Assembly: GCA_002300355.1 (NCBI GenBank)
Contig: NSGV01000002.1
Coordinates: 1,178,001-1,242,000, forward strand
DNA from: Streptomyces sp. TLI_235
GTDB taxonomy: Bacteria; Actinomycetota; Actinomycetes; Streptomycetales; Streptomycetaceae
Length of the DNA stretch: 64,000 bases
Direction: 5' to 3'
Shown: positions 1 through 8,396 of the stretch, piece by piece
Position numbering within the stretch: the stretch's first letter is position 1
Layout of the letters: each line of letters starts with the position of its first letter
The notes under the pieces: model-generated
What the model was told of the DNA's origin: nothing
Databases searched by the model: none
The model's input: only the letters and a program-made list of their open reading frames with translations
Made by a program: the position numbers and the translations under genes

Positions 1-378
1 GCGCCGAAGAGCAAGCTGACCCTCGGCATCCCGTTCTACGGACGCGGCTGGCAGGGCGTGCCGCGCGGCACCACCAACGGCCTGTTCCAGACCTCGACCG
101 GCGCCGCCCCCGGCACCTACGAGGCCGGCTACGAGGACTACCACAAGCTCAAGGACATGGCCACGAGCGGCGGTTACACCGTCTACCGCGATCCGGTGGC
201 GGGCTTCGCCTACATCTACAACGGGAACGTCCTCTACACCTACGACGACCCGACGGAGATCGCCCGCAAGACCGCCTGGATCAAGTCGCAGGGCCTGGCG
301 GGGGCCATGATCTGGTCCTTCGACGGCGACACGGCGAGCGGTGAGCTCATGACCGCGGTGGACAACGGCCTGAAGTAG
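1..378 (+). CDS. GH18 chitinase, C-terminal part (partial)
   Basis: The reading frame is open from base 1 and ends with TAG, so only the last 125 residues are present. The fragment has the end of a family 18 TIM barrel: the beta-strand motif GIPFYGRGW near the start, a YDDP element, and the closing GAMIWSFDGD strand whose Trp lines the substrate cleft in this family. These enzymes hydrolyse chitin outside the cell in Streptomyces; the signal peptide, catalytic DxxDxDxE and any chitin-binding domain would lie to the left of the window. The gene converges on the next one with only 18 bases between stops. Confidence 0.85.
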   Translation, partial: APKSKLTLGIPFYGRGWQGVPRGTTNGLFQTSTGAAPGTYEAGYEDYHKLKDMATSGGYTVYRDPVAGFAYIYNGNVLYTYDDPTEIARKTAWIKSQGLAGAMIWSFDGDTASGELMTAVDNGLK

Positions 379-396
379 CAGTCGGGCGAACGGAGT

Positions 397-1077
397 TCAC
401 GCGCGGCGTGCCAGATGCACCACATCCGGCACGCCGCGCGCGACCGTGACCTCCAAGGTCTCGACATCAGCGAACCCGGCCTCCCGCAGCGCCTGTTCGA
501 AGGCGGCGGAGGGCCGGGCGCTCCACACCGCGAGGATGCCGCCGGGGTTGAGCCGGCCGCGTGCGGCGGCCAGCCCGGCCGGACCGTACAGGCCGTCGTT
601 GGCCTCGTCGACAGTCCAGTCCGGGCCGTTGTCGATGTCGAGGCAGAGCGCGTCGTAGGCCTCGCCGCCGCTGGCCAGGTGCGCCACCAGGTCGGTGTGC
701 AGCACGGTGACCCGGGGGTCGTCCAGCGCCCCGGCGGAGAACGCGCCGAGCGGGCCGCTGCGGTGCCAGTCGATGACGGCCGCCTCGCGCTCCGCCACCG
801 CGACGGCGCCCCAGCGCGGTTCGGCGACCGCATACGCCAGCGAGAAGCCGACGCCGAGCCCGCCGATCAGCACCGACGGCCGCGGGGTGGCGATCCGGTC
901 CAGCGCGGCCTGCACCAGCAGCCGTTCGGAGCGGCCGTCCGCGGTGTCCATCAGGAAGCAGCCGTTGGCGATGATCTCCAGCTGCTCGCCCCGGCGGCGC
1001 AGCACCACCTCGCCGTACGGGCCCTCCCGCCGGTCCAGGGTGACCGGGGCGGCGTCGTCGCGCACGGGCGGGTTCAT
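397..1077 (-). CDS. spermidine synthase-like class I methyltransferase-fold protein
   Basis: This 226-residue protein has the Rossmann core of polyamine aminopropyltransferases: a glycine-rich GGLGVGFSLAYA loop around residues 80-95, an acidic strand end (VAEREAAVI), and the CLDIDNGPDW segment that corresponds to the active-site Asp loop. It lacks most of the N-terminal beta domain of true SpeE and is shorter than the usual 280-300 residues. Streptomycetes carry several such short homologues of unknown substrate. Whether it moves an aminopropyl or a methyl group cannot be read from sequence. It stands alone, convergent to the chitinase and 54 bases downstream of the exporter gene. Confidence 0.7.
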   Translation of the reverse strand: MNPPVRDDAAPVTLDRREGPYGEVVLRRRGEQLEIIANGCFLMDTADGRSERLLVQAALDRIATPRPSVLIGGLGVGFSLAYAVAEPRWGAVAVAEREAAVIDWHRSGPLGAFSAGALDDPRVTVLHTDLVAHLASGGEAYDALCLDIDNGPDWTVDEANDGLYGPAGLAAARGRLNPGGILAVWSARPSAAFEQALREAGFADVETLEVTVARGVPDVVHLARRA

Positions 1078-1131
1078 CGCTGGGCACCTCCGGCCGTCAC
1101 AACAAGATCGGACGCGATCGACTCTATCCGC

Positions 1132-2226
1132 TCAGCGGGTCAGCAGGACACCGAGATACGACACCCCCGCGACCACCACCCAGGAGCCGAGCCCGAGCAG
1201 CGCGATCCGGCCGCCGGTGCGCAGCAGGGCCGGCAGGTCGACGGCGCTGCCGAGGCCGAACAGCGCGGCGGCGAGCAGGAGTTCGCGGCCGTCCTGGGCG
1301 AGTGCGAGCGCCTCGTCGGGCAGCAGTCCGGTGGAGCGGACGGCGGCGGCGAGCAGGAAGCCTGCGACGAAGAGCGGCACCGGGGCCGGCCGCCAGGCGC
1401 CGCCGGGGCGGGTAACCGCCGTGCCGTCGGCGGCTGGTGCGGCCGCCCGCCGGGCACGGCGGGCGAGCGCGAGGGCCACCCCGGCGACCAGCGGGGCGAG
1501 CAGCAGCACCCGCATGAGTTTGACCACCACCGCCTCGCGCAGCGCGGCGGGCCCGGCGGTCTGGGCGGTGGCGACGACCTGGCCGACGTCGTGCACGCTC
1601 GCCCCGACCCAGCGGCCGAAGCCGGGCGCGTCGAGGCCGAGCGGGTGGTGGAGCATCGGCAGGACGGCGATGGCGAGGGTGCCGCAGAGGGTGACCAGGG
1701 CGACGGAGGCGGCGACGTCCTCCTCGTCGCTGCCGGCGGTCTCGGCGACCGCGCAGATCGCGGAGGCTCCGCAGATCGAGTAGCCGGTGGCGACGAGCAG
1801 CGGCTGGTCGCCGGGCAGGCCGAGGCGGCGGCCGAGCCAGAGCGTGCCGGCGAAGGTCGCGGCGACCACCGCCAGCACCATGGCGAGGGTGGCCCAGCCG
1901 AGGCCCAGCAGGTCGTCCAGGCCGAGCGCGAGGCCGAGCAGCACGATGCCGGCGCGCATCAGTCGGCGCCCGGCCAGCGACAGGCCGGGGCGGGCCGGGC
2001 CGCGGACGACCGGGCGCAGCCCGGGCAGGTGGGCGGCGGCGACGCCGAGCACCACGGCGGCGGTGAGCCGGGGGACGGCGGGCACCGCGGCGTGCAGGGC
2101 CCAGGCGGCGGCGGTGCCGAGGCAGGCCAGGAGCAGGCCCGGGCCGGTGCGGTGGAGCAGCGGGGGCGTGGCGGGGCGGGCGGTGGTGCGGAGGGTGGTG
2201 CGGAGGGTGAGGGCCATCGGGTTCAC
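1132..2226 (-). CDS. YeiH-family (UPF0324) putative sulfur-anion exporter
   Basis: A 364-residue membrane protein with about ten hydrophobic segments and the family landmarks GYSICGASAICA (mid-protein), GASVHDVGQVVATA and a C-terminal SAVDLPALLRTGGR segment. The YeiH family is annotated as a sulfate or sulfite exporter by analogy. The GTG at 2224-2226 is chosen because it overlaps the stop of the upstream cysteine dioxygenase gene as GTGA, which implies translational coupling; an ATG three codons in (2215-2217) is the alternative. The coupling suggests that the protein exports an oxidised sulfur product of cysteine breakdown, which is an inference from context. Confidence 0.8.
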   Translation of the reverse strand: MNPMALTLRTTLRTTARPATPPLLHRTGPGLLLACLGTAAAWALHAAVPAVPRLTAAVVLGVAAAHLPGLRPVVRGPARPGLSLAGRRLMRAGIVLLGLALGLDDLLGLGWATLAMVLAVVAATFAGTLWLGRRLGLPGDQPLLVATGYSICGASAICAVAETAGSDEEDVAASVALVTLCGTLAIAVLPMLHHPLGLDAPGFGRWVGASVHDVGQVVATAQTAGPAALREAVVVKLMRVLLLAPLVAGVALALARRARRAAAPAADGTAVTRPGGAWRPAPVPLFVAGFLLAAAVRSTGLLPDEALALAQDGRELLLAAALFGLGSAVDLPALLRTGGRIALLGLGSWVVVAGVSYLGVLLTR

Positions 2227-3002
2227 GCCCCGCCGGGGCCGCTGCCCGGGGCGGCGGGCAGCCGGTAGACGCGGCGGATGCTGGTGGTGAGGCGGGCGAT
2301 GTCGGCGCCGTAGATGTGGATGGAGAGGGCGGTTTCCGGGCCGGGGTTGCGGACGAGGTGGATGTCGCCGGGCGGGGCGAAGGCGGCGACGGAGCCCTGC
2401 GGGCTGACGGCGGCCTCGGTGAACTCCAGGCGGGCGGTGGGTCCGTCGGGGACGAGCCGGTAGCGCAGTTCGCTCTCCTGGCCGCGGTGGACACCGGCCA
2501 CGCACCAGGCGACGTGGTCGTGGATCGGGGTCTGCTGGCCGGGCAGCCACACGAGGGCGACGACGGAGAAGGAGCCGTCCTCCTCGGCGTGCACCAGGTG
2601 CTGGCGGTAACGAGCCGGGTCGCCCTGCCGCTGCTGGGCGGTGAGCAGGTCGTCGGGGCCGAGGTGCGGGGCGAGGCGGTCGGCAACCAGCCGGGCGGTG
2701 GTGTCGGGGTCGAGGCCGCGGCGGACGGCGGCGCGGACGCCGGCGATCAGCAGCCGCATCCGCGGGGTGGCGGGTCCGGCGACGGCGATCCGGCCGGTGC
2801 CGGGCCCGGTTCGGGCCGGGGCGGCCGGACGGGCGGCAGCCGGACCGGGGACGGCGGTGGGGACGGGGACGGCGGTGGGGACGGGGACGGCGTTCGGGAC
2901 GGTGGTGGCGGCCGTGCCGGCCGGGGTGGTGGCGGGAACGGCGGCGGGATTCGCGGCGGTGGCCATGGCAGCAGAGTCGGCGCCGCAACCCATCACGTCC
3001 AA
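2223..3002 (-). CDS. cysteine dioxygenase family protein (cupin)
   Basis: A 259-residue protein whose last 180 residues are a CDO-type cupin: the metal-binding HDH in PIHDHVAWC, then VHRGQE, and a third His in GDIHLVRN. CDO oxidises cysteine to cysteine sulfinate with non-haem iron. A Cys follows the HDH, as expected for the Cys-Tyr cofactor of true CDO, although the spacing is not identical to the mammalian enzyme, so a 3-mercaptopropionate dioxygenase cannot be excluded. The first 75 residues are a low-complexity Ala/Pro/Thr/Val linker with the short repeat VPVPTA, unusual for CDO; translation may really begin at a later start. It is the first gene of a coupled pair with the exporter and lies behind a LysR gene on the same strand. 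Confidence 0.8.
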   Translation of the reverse strand: MDVMGCGADSAAMATAANPAAVPATTPAGTAATTVPNAVPVPTAVPVPTAVPGPAAARPAAPARTGPGTGRIAVAGPATPRMRLLIAGVRAAVRRGLDPDTTARLVADRLAPHLGPDDLLTAQQRQGDPARYRQHLVHAEEDGSFSVVALVWLPGQQTPIHDHVAWCVAGVHRGQESELRYRLVPDGPTARLEFTEAAVSPQGSVAAFAPPGDIHLVRNPGPETALSIHIYGADIARLTTSIRRVYRLPAAPGSGPGGA

Positions 3003-3063
3003 CGACAGTTCGTTGAGGTACCGCCAACTCCCGCTTATGGGTGCGGGGTGGCGCGACGGCCGG

Positions 3064-3969
3064 TCAGCAGCCGGCGCGGGCCGCGGCGGCGCGGCGGAGC
3101 TCGTCCAGCACCAGGGCGGTGGCGGGCATCCGGAGGTGCTCGCGCAGTGCGTAGGCGAGCACCCGGCGGCGGTGGTGCGGCTCGACCAGGCGGCCGGTCA
3201 CCTTGGCGTGGCACAGGAAGGAGAGCACCAGCGCGGGCATCAGCGCAATGCCCACGCCCGCGGCGACGAGGCTCTGCACGGCGAGGTTGTCGTCGGTGGT
3301 GAAGACGATGTCCGGGGTCCAGCCCTGCTCGGCGCAGATCTTCAGCAGGTTGGCGCGGCAGCGCGGGCAGCCGGCGATCCACCGCTCGCAGGCGAGGTCG
3401 GCGAGCCGGACGGCGTGCCGGCGGGCCAGCGGGTGGCCGACCGGCAGCAGCACGGTGAGCTGGTCCTCCATCAGCGGCGTCTCGACCACCTCGGGCGGCA
3501 CGTCCACCGGCAGGCCGGGGTACTGGAAGGCCAGCGCGATGTCGCACTCGCCGCGCAGCAGCCGGTCCACCGAGTCGGGCGGCTCGGCCTCCAGCAGCTC
3601 GACCCGGATACCGGGGTGGCCGGCGAGCAGCCGCGCCATGGTCTCCGGGATGAGGGTCGCGTTGGCGCTCGGGAAGGCGCACACCCTGACCTTCCCGGCG
3701 CGCAGCCGGGCGAGTGCGCCGAGCTGCTGCTGCGCGGAGGAGAGGCTGTCGAGAATCGTCTCGGCGTGCCGGGCCAGCGCCTCGCCGGCCTCGGTCAGCC
3801 GGAGGCCCCGCCCGGCGCGGGTGAACAGCGGCACGCCGACGGCCCGCTCCAGCGCCTTCATCTGCTGGGTGATCGCGGGCTGGGTGTAGCCGAGCGCGCG
3901 GGCCGCCGCCGAGTACGAACCGGAGACGACCACCTCGTGGAAGGTCCTGATGTGCCGTGAATCGAACAC
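3064..3969 (-). CDS. LysR-family transcriptional regulator
   Basis: A 301-residue LysR protein. Residues 1-65 form the winged helix-turn-helix (SAAARALGYTQPAITQQMK), followed by a linker helix and a periplasmic-binding-like effector domain with a final strand GVGIALMPALVLS. It is transcribed in the same direction as the dioxygenase and exporter and ends 61 bases before them, so it probably controls them. Regulation of YeiH by the LysR protein YeiE in enterobacteria is a known parallel. The effector domain has a CPRCRANLLKIC stretch with three cysteines near residue 200, which could sense thiol state; this last point is speculation. Confidence 0.85.
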   Translation of the reverse strand: MFDSRHIRTFHEVVVSGSYSAAARALGYTQPAITQQMKALERAVGVPLFTRAGRGLRLTEAGEALARHAETILDSLSSAQQQLGALARLRAGKVRVCAFPSANATLIPETMARLLAGHPGIRVELLEAEPPDSVDRLLRGECDIALAFQYPGLPVDVPPEVVETPLMEDQLTVLLPVGHPLARRHAVRLADLACERWIAGCPRCRANLLKICAEQGWTPDIVFTTDDNLAVQSLVAAGVGIALMPALVLSFLCHAKVTGRLVEPHHRRRVLAYALREHLRMPATALVLDELRRAAAARAGC

Positions 3970-4090
3970 CGATGAATCATAAGCGGAGATTGGGTCCGTG
4001 GACGACGCACCGTCAGCTCGCGGTCACCGTGCGCGCTCCCCCGCCGCGCGCCACCCCCGGCCGCCGCACGCCACCCTCGGCCGTCGGGCG

Positions 4091-4960
4091 CTACCCCTGG
4101 GCGTCGGGCGGCAGTCCGGTCACCGTCTCGGCCGCGGCCACCGGCGCCCCGCCGCGCATCCGCGGGCTGCGCCGCCCGTGCCGCTCGACGACCCGGGCCA
4201 GCCAGGAGAGCAGCAGGCACAGTCCGATGTAGACCGGGGCGATCACCATCACCACCGGGATGAACGGCAGCCCGTAGTCGAGGTTGGTGGCGATCAGCTT
4301 GCCGGCGTGCAGGAACTCCTCGTAGGTGATGAGGAAGCCGAGCGAGGTGTCCTTCAGCGCCACCACGAGCTGGCTGATGATGCTGGGCAGCATCGCCCGG
4401 TTCGCCTGCGGCACCAGCACGTAGGCCATCACCTGGGTCTTGCGCACGCCCAGCGCGTACGCGGCCTCCCGCTGTCCGGCGGGCACCGCGAGGACCCCGG
4501 CCCGGAGCACCTCGGCGAGCACCGAGCCGTTGTAGAGGACGAGTCCGGCGACCAGCGCCTGCAGCGGGTCGGCCTTGAGCGCCACGAAGAGGAAGAAGAT
4601 CATCACCAGCAACGGCATGGCCCGGAAGAACTCGACCACCGCCGTGCTGACCCGGCGCACGAGGGCATGCTCGGAGAGCCGCCCGGCGGCGAACAGGGCG
4701 GCGAAGGGCAGTGCCAGCAGGACCGTCCAGCCGAAGGCCTTCAGGGTGTTGCCGAGTCCGCGGAGCAGCAGTTCCTGGATGCCGCGGTACTGGAAGGCCG
4801 TCCACTTCTCGGCGGTGAACTGGCGGGTGTCGAACAGCTCGGCGACCACCCAGCCGAGCAGGACCAGCAGGGCGAGGCCGGCCAGCAGGCCGTACAGCCG
4901 GTGGCGGGCGAGCGCCCGCGGGCCGGGGACGTCGTAGAGGGCGGAGGCCTCGGTGCTCAC
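4091..4960 (-). CDS. amino-acid ABC transporter permease, GluD type
   Basis: A 289-residue HisMQ-type permease with five hydrophobic segments and a well-preserved EAA loop (GQREAAYALGVRKTQVM, about residues 165-181) that docks on the ATPase. The EFFRAMPLLVMI segment before it is typical of polar amino-acid permeases. The GTG start at 4958-4960 overlaps the TGA of the upstream permease remnant as GTGA, the standard coupling in gluABCD operons. The gene itself looks intact, but its partners are damaged (see the pseudogene at 4957-5432 and the ATPase at 5433-6182), so it is probably non-functional as part of an importer. Confidence 0.85.
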   Translation of the reverse strand: MSTEASALYDVPGPRALARHRLYGLLAGLALLVLLGWVVAELFDTRQFTAEKWTAFQYRGIQELLLRGLGNTLKAFGWTVLLALPFAALFAAGRLSEHALVRRVSTAVVEFFRAMPLLVMIFFLFVALKADPLQALVAGLVLYNGSVLAEVLRAGVLAVPAGQREAAYALGVRKTQVMAYVLVPQANRAMLPSIISQLVVALKDTSLGFLITYEEFLHAGKLIATNLDYGLPFIPVVMVIAPVYIGLCLLLSWLARVVERHGRRSPRMRGGAPVAAAETVTGLPPDAQG

Positions 4961-5432
4961 CGGCTCACCGCCGCGCGCCGCTCCAGCACGCCGAAGAGCG
5001 CGCCGATCGCCAGGGTGAGCAGCAGGTAGCCGGCGGCGATCCAGACGAAGGCCCAGATCACGCTGCAGCCCAGCTCGTTGACGGTGCGGTAGGTGCCGAG
5101 GAGTTATTCGGCCACGCTGAACGAACCGGCGATCGCGGTGTTCTTCGCCAGGGCGATCATCACACTGCCGAGCGGGGCGACGACCGCGCGGTACGCCTGC
5201 GGCAGCACCACCAGGCCCAGGGTCTGGCTGAACGTCAGGCCCAGGCTGCGGGCCGCCTCCCCCTGCCCGGCGGGCACGGTGTTGATGCCGGAGCGGAACG
5301 CCTCGCAGACGAAGGCCGACGTGTAGCAGCCCAGGGCCAGCCCCGCGAAGGTGAAGAACGGCAGCACGATGCCGAACCGCGGCAGTCCCAGCACCACGAC
5401 GAAGAACAGCAGGGTCAGCGGGTTCGGCCGCC
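4957..5432 (-). pseudogene. GluC-type permease remnant (5' deleted, internal stop)
   Basis: The minus strand reads PNPLTLLFFVVVLGLPRFG directly after the stop of the ATPase gene. In intact GluC this segment is about a third of the way into the protein, and no start codon with the missing N-terminal third exists upstream. The frame continues through a good EAA loop (GQGEAARSLGLTFSQTL) to SVAE, where TAA (5104-5106) interrupts it. The same frame then resumes as LLGTYRTVNELG and ends at a normal GluC C-terminus, coupled by GTGA to the next permease. So the gene has lost its 5' part and also carries a nonsense codon. The deletion that removed its start also removed the binding-protein gene normally sited here. 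Confidence 0.85.
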
Positions 5433-6182
5433 TCAGTGCTGGAGGATCTTGGCGAGGAAGTCCCGGGCGCGCCGGCTCCTGGGGGCGGCGAAGAACTCCT
5501 CGGGCGGACGGTCCTTTACGATCCGGCCGTCGGCCATGAAGACGACGCGGTCGGCGGAGGCGCGGGCGAAGCCCATCTCGTGGGTGACCACGACCATGGT
5601 CATGCCGTCCCGGGCGAGGCCGCGCATGACGTCCAGCACCTCGGTGATCATCTCGGGGCCGAGGGCCGACGTGGGCTCGTCGAAGAGCAGCACCTTCGGG
5701 TCCATGGCGAGCGCCCGGGCGATCGCCACCCGCTGCTGCTGGCCACCGGAGAGCTGCGCCGGGTACCGGTCGGCGTGCGCGGCGAGGCCGACCCGGTCCA
5801 GCAGGTCGCGGCCGCGCCGTTCGGCGTCGGCCCGGGAGCGCCGGCGGACCTTGGTCGGGGCGAGGGTGACGTTGTCCAGCGCCGTGCGGTGCGCGAAGAG
5901 GTTGAAGGACTGGAAGACCATGCCGACCTCGGCGCGCAGCGCGGCCAGTGCCCGGCCCTCCTGCGGCAGCGGCCGCCCGTCGATGCTGATCCGGCCGCTC
6001 TCCACCGTCTCCAGGCGGTTGATCGCCCGGCAGAGGGTGGACTTGCCGGAGCCGGAGGGGTCGATCACCACCACGACCTCGCCGCGGCCCACGGCCAGGT
6101 CGATGTCCCGCAGGACGTGCAGCTCGCCGAAGTGCTTGTTGACGCCGTTGAGTTCGATCAGCGGTGGGGTCGCGGTGGTCAC
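5433..6182 (-). CDS. amino-acid ABC transporter ATPase, GluA type, with altered motifs
   Basis: A full-length 249-residue ATPase of the polar amino-acid uptake family: Q-loop VFQSFNLF, signature LSGGQQQR (residues 144-151), Walker B LLFDEPTSAL and switch VVTHEMGFA. Two conserved residues differ. The first Walker A glycine is Asp (DPSGSGKS, residue 41, codon 6060-6062), and the D-loop Asp is Gly (SALGPEM, residue 175, codon 5658-5660). Both are single-base G/A transitions from the consensus codon. With the binding-protein gene gone and GluC broken, the likeliest reading is relaxed selection. The GTG start overlaps the stop of the small membrane gene upstream as GTGA. Confidence 0.85.
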   Translation of the reverse strand: MTTATPPLIELNGVNKHFGELHVLRDIDLAVGRGEVVVVIDPSGSGKSTLCRAINRLETVESGRISIDGRPLPQEGRALAALRAEVGMVFQSFNLFAHRTALDNVTLAPTKVRRRSRADAERRGRDLLDRVGLAAHADRYPAQLSGGQQQRVAIARALAMDPKVLLFDEPTSALGPEMITEVLDVMRGLARDGMTMVVVTHEMGFARASADRVVFMADGRIVKDRPPEEFFAAPRSRRARDFLAKILQH

Positions 6183-6442
6183 CTGGTGCGGCGCCCCTTG
6201 AGCAGCCAGCCGAGGGCTCCGCCGGCGAGCAGGGTGCCGAGCAGGGCGATCCAGAGCGGCGCGGTCACCGTGAACACCCAGAACTGGATCTTCACGTCCT
6301 CCAGATTGGCGAACAGGAACCAGATCGCGAGCACCACGATCACCGCGACGGCGATCACTCTGGTGGGCACTCCCGCGATGTCGCCGCGCGGTTCGCCGCC
6401 GCCGGATGTGCGGCTTGAGGAACCACCGGAAGTCTTGGTCAC
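6179..6442 (-). CDS. LapA-domain (DUF1049) small membrane protein
   Basis: An 87-residue protein with a hydrophilic Ser/Gly-rich N-terminus and two membrane segments separated by the LEDVKIQFWVF strand typical of LapA/DUF1049 proteins; it ends GWLLKGRRTR. The GTG at 6440-6442 is chosen because the domain length fits and longer versions add an unrelated Arg/Pro-rich stretch. Its stop overlaps the start of the ABC ATPase (GTGA), so the two are co-transcribed. In other bacteria LapA proteins help envelope assembly; no specific role is known in actinomycetes. Confidence 0.75.
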   Translation of the reverse strand: MTKTSGGSSSRTSGGGEPRGDIAGVPTRVIAVAVIVVLAIWFLFANLEDVKIQFWVFTVTAPLWIALLGTLLAGGALGWLLKGRRTR

Positions 6443-6605
6443 ACCATCAGTCTGCTCCGTTCTGTACCGGTTTGCCGGTATCGCGCCGCCCGGTGTGACC
6501 CGGGCGGCGCAATCCCGTACGGCCTCCGGCGGCACGCCCCGACCGGGCCGGCCCGGCGGCCCGCGGCGGCCGACCCGGCGGCCCGCCCGGCGCCGTCCGC
6601 CCCGG

Positions 6606-8396
6606 TCAGCGCTCGTCGCGCCAGGAGCGCCAGAGCGCCGCGTACGGCCCGCCGGCCGCGACCAGCTCGGGGTGGCTGCCGTACTCGCTGATCCGGCCCT
6701 GCTCGACCACCGCGATCACGTCGGCGTCGTGCGCGGTGTGCAGGCGGTGCGCGATGGCGATCACGGTGCGGCCGTCCAGCACCCGGGAGAGCGAGCGCTC
6801 CAGGTGGCGGGCGGCGCGCGGGTCGAGCAGCGAGGTCGCCTCGTCCAGCACCAGGGTGTGCGGGTCCGCCAGGACGAGCCGGGCGAGCGCCAGCTGCTGG
6901 GCCTGGGCCGGGGTGAGCGCGGTGCCGCCCGAGCCGACCTCGGTGTCCAGCCCCTCGGGCAGGGCGTCCGCCCACTCCTCGGCGTCGACGGCGGCGAGCG
7001 CGGCCCGCAGCTCGGTGTCGTCGGCGGCCGGCCGGGCGAGCCGCAGGTTGTCCCGGAGGGTGCCGACGAACACGTGGTGCTCCTGGTTGACCAGGGCGAC
7101 CTCGGCCCGGATCCGCTCGGCGGGCATCTCCGCCAGGGCCGCGCCGCCGAGCGTGACCCGGCCACGGCCCGGGGCGTAGATGCCGGCGAGCAGTCGGCCT
7201 AGCGTGGACTTGCCCGCACCGGACGGCCCGACCAGGGCCACCCGGCTGCCGGGCGCGACGTCCAGGCTGATGCCGTGCAGCACGTCGGCGCCCTCGCGGT
7301 AGCCGAACCGCACCTCCTCGGCCCGTACCCGCCGGCCATCCGGGTGGAGCTCCTCGTCGGTCTCCGGGTCGGCGACCTCGCGGACGCCCACCAGTCGGGC
7401 CAGCGACGCCTGGCCGATCTGCAGCTCGTCGTACCAGCGCAGGATGAGGTCGACCGGGTGGACGAGCGCCTGCGCGTAGAGCACCCCGGAGGTGAGCTGG
7501 CCGACGTCGATCCAGCCCTTGACGGTGAACACCCCGCCGAGGGTGAGTGTGCCGAGCACGGCCAGCGCGTAGGTGGCGTCGACGGTCGGGAACCAGACCG
7601 AGCGCAGCCACAGCGTGTACCGCTCCCAGGCCACCCACTCGCCGACCTTGCGGTCGGTCAGCCGGACGCGCTGCTCGCCCAGCCGCAGCGCCTCGACGGT
7701 GCGGCCGGCGTCGACGGTCTCCGCGAGCACGGTGTTGACCGCCGCGTACCCGGCCGACTCGGCGCGGTAGGACTGCGGCGCGCGCCGGAAGTACCAGCGG
7801 GAGCTGGCGAGCAGCAGCGGCAGGCCGATCAGTGCGGTGGCGGCGAGCAGCGGCGAGGTCAGCGCCAGCGCGCCGAGGACGAGCACCACGGAGACCACCG
7901 CGACGGCGAGCTCGGGCACGGCCTCGCGGACCGACTTGGCGAGCCGGTCGATGTCGGTGGTGCCGCGGGAGACGAGGTCGCCGGTGCCGGCCCGCTCCAG
8001 CACGCCGGGCGGCAGGGCGACCGACCGGACGAGGAAGTCCTCGCGCAGGTCGGCCAGCACCTCCTCGCCGAGGATGCTGCCGCGCAGCCGGGACAGGCCG
8101 ATGAACAGGGACTGCACCAGCAGGGCGGCGAGGTACCAGCCGACGGCGGCGAGGATGCGGCCCTCGGTGGTGCCGGTGGAGAGCGACTCGACCAGCGAGC
8201 CGAGCACCCAGGGGCCGACCAGGCCGGCCAGGGTGGCGACCGAGTGCAGCACGACGACGGCGGTGAAGCCGCCGCGGTGGCGCCGGGCCAGCAGGCGGAC
8301 GTAGGCGCGGACGGTGGCCGGGCCGGCCACCGGGAGCATGGTGGCGGGCCCCTGCTCCTGGACGGTGGGGGGCTTCAGCCCTCGTGGGAGCCGCAT
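6606..8396 (-). CDS. heterodimeric ABC exporter subunit (good Walker A, degenerate signature)
   Basis: A 596-residue half-exporter with six transmembrane helices in residues 30-330 and a C-terminal ATPase domain. Walker A is GPSGAGKST (about residue 390) and Walker B is LVLDEATS with its catalytic Glu. The signature region, however, reads LTPAQAQQ instead of LSGGQ. The ATG at 8394-8396 starts the MRLPRGLKPP sequence inside the 3' end of the partner gene, an overlap of 22 bases, so the two are expressed together. The partner has the opposite pattern of intact and degenerate motifs. Substrate unknown; lipids, peptides or drugs are typical for the family. Confidence 0.85.
   Translation of the reverse strand: MRLPRGLKPPTVQEQGPATMLPVAGPATVRAYVRLLARRHRGGFTAVVVLHSVATLAGLVGPWVLGSLVESLSTGTTEGRILAAVGWYLAALLVQSLFIGLSRLRGSILGEEVLADLREDFLVRSVALPPGVLERAGTGDLVSRGTTDIDRLAKSVREAVPELAVAVVSVVLVLGALALTSPLLAATALIGLPLLLASSRWYFRRAPQSYRAESAGYAAVNTVLAETVDAGRTVEALRLGEQRVRLTDRKVGEWVAWERYTLWLRSVWFPTVDATYALAVLGTLTLGGVFTVKGWIDVGQLTSGVLYAQALVHPVDLILRWYDELQIGQASLARLVGVREVADPETDEELHPDGRRVRAEEVRFGYREGADVLHGISLDVAPGSRVALVGPSGAGKSTLGRLLAGIYAPGRGRVTLGGAALAEMPAERIRAEVALVNQEHHVFVGTLRDNLRLARPAADDTELRAALAAVDAEEWADALPEGLDTEVGSGGTALTPAQAQQLALARLVLADPHTLVLDEATSLLDPRAARHLERSLSRVLDGRTVIAIAHRLHTAHDADVIAVVEQGRISEYGSHPELVAAGGPYAALWRSWRDER

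Noticed and set aside
415..2268. A 617-codon open frame on the plus strand
   Set aside because: It is antisense to the spermidine-synthase-like and exporter genes, consists of Gly/Arg/Gln/Glu-rich low-complexity sequence, and has no domain or ribosome site; it follows from high G+C codon bias.
2800..2900. Short tandem repeats (GGGGACGG-type) in the cysteine dioxygenase gene
   Set aside because: They encode the low-complexity VPVPTA linker and look like ordinary slippage in GC-rich DNA, not a CRISPR or regulatory array.
5104..5106. Possible programmed read-through of the TAA in the GluC remnant
   Set aside because: There is no hairpin or known recoding context, and the protein already lacks its N-terminal third, so a pseudogene is the simpler explanation.
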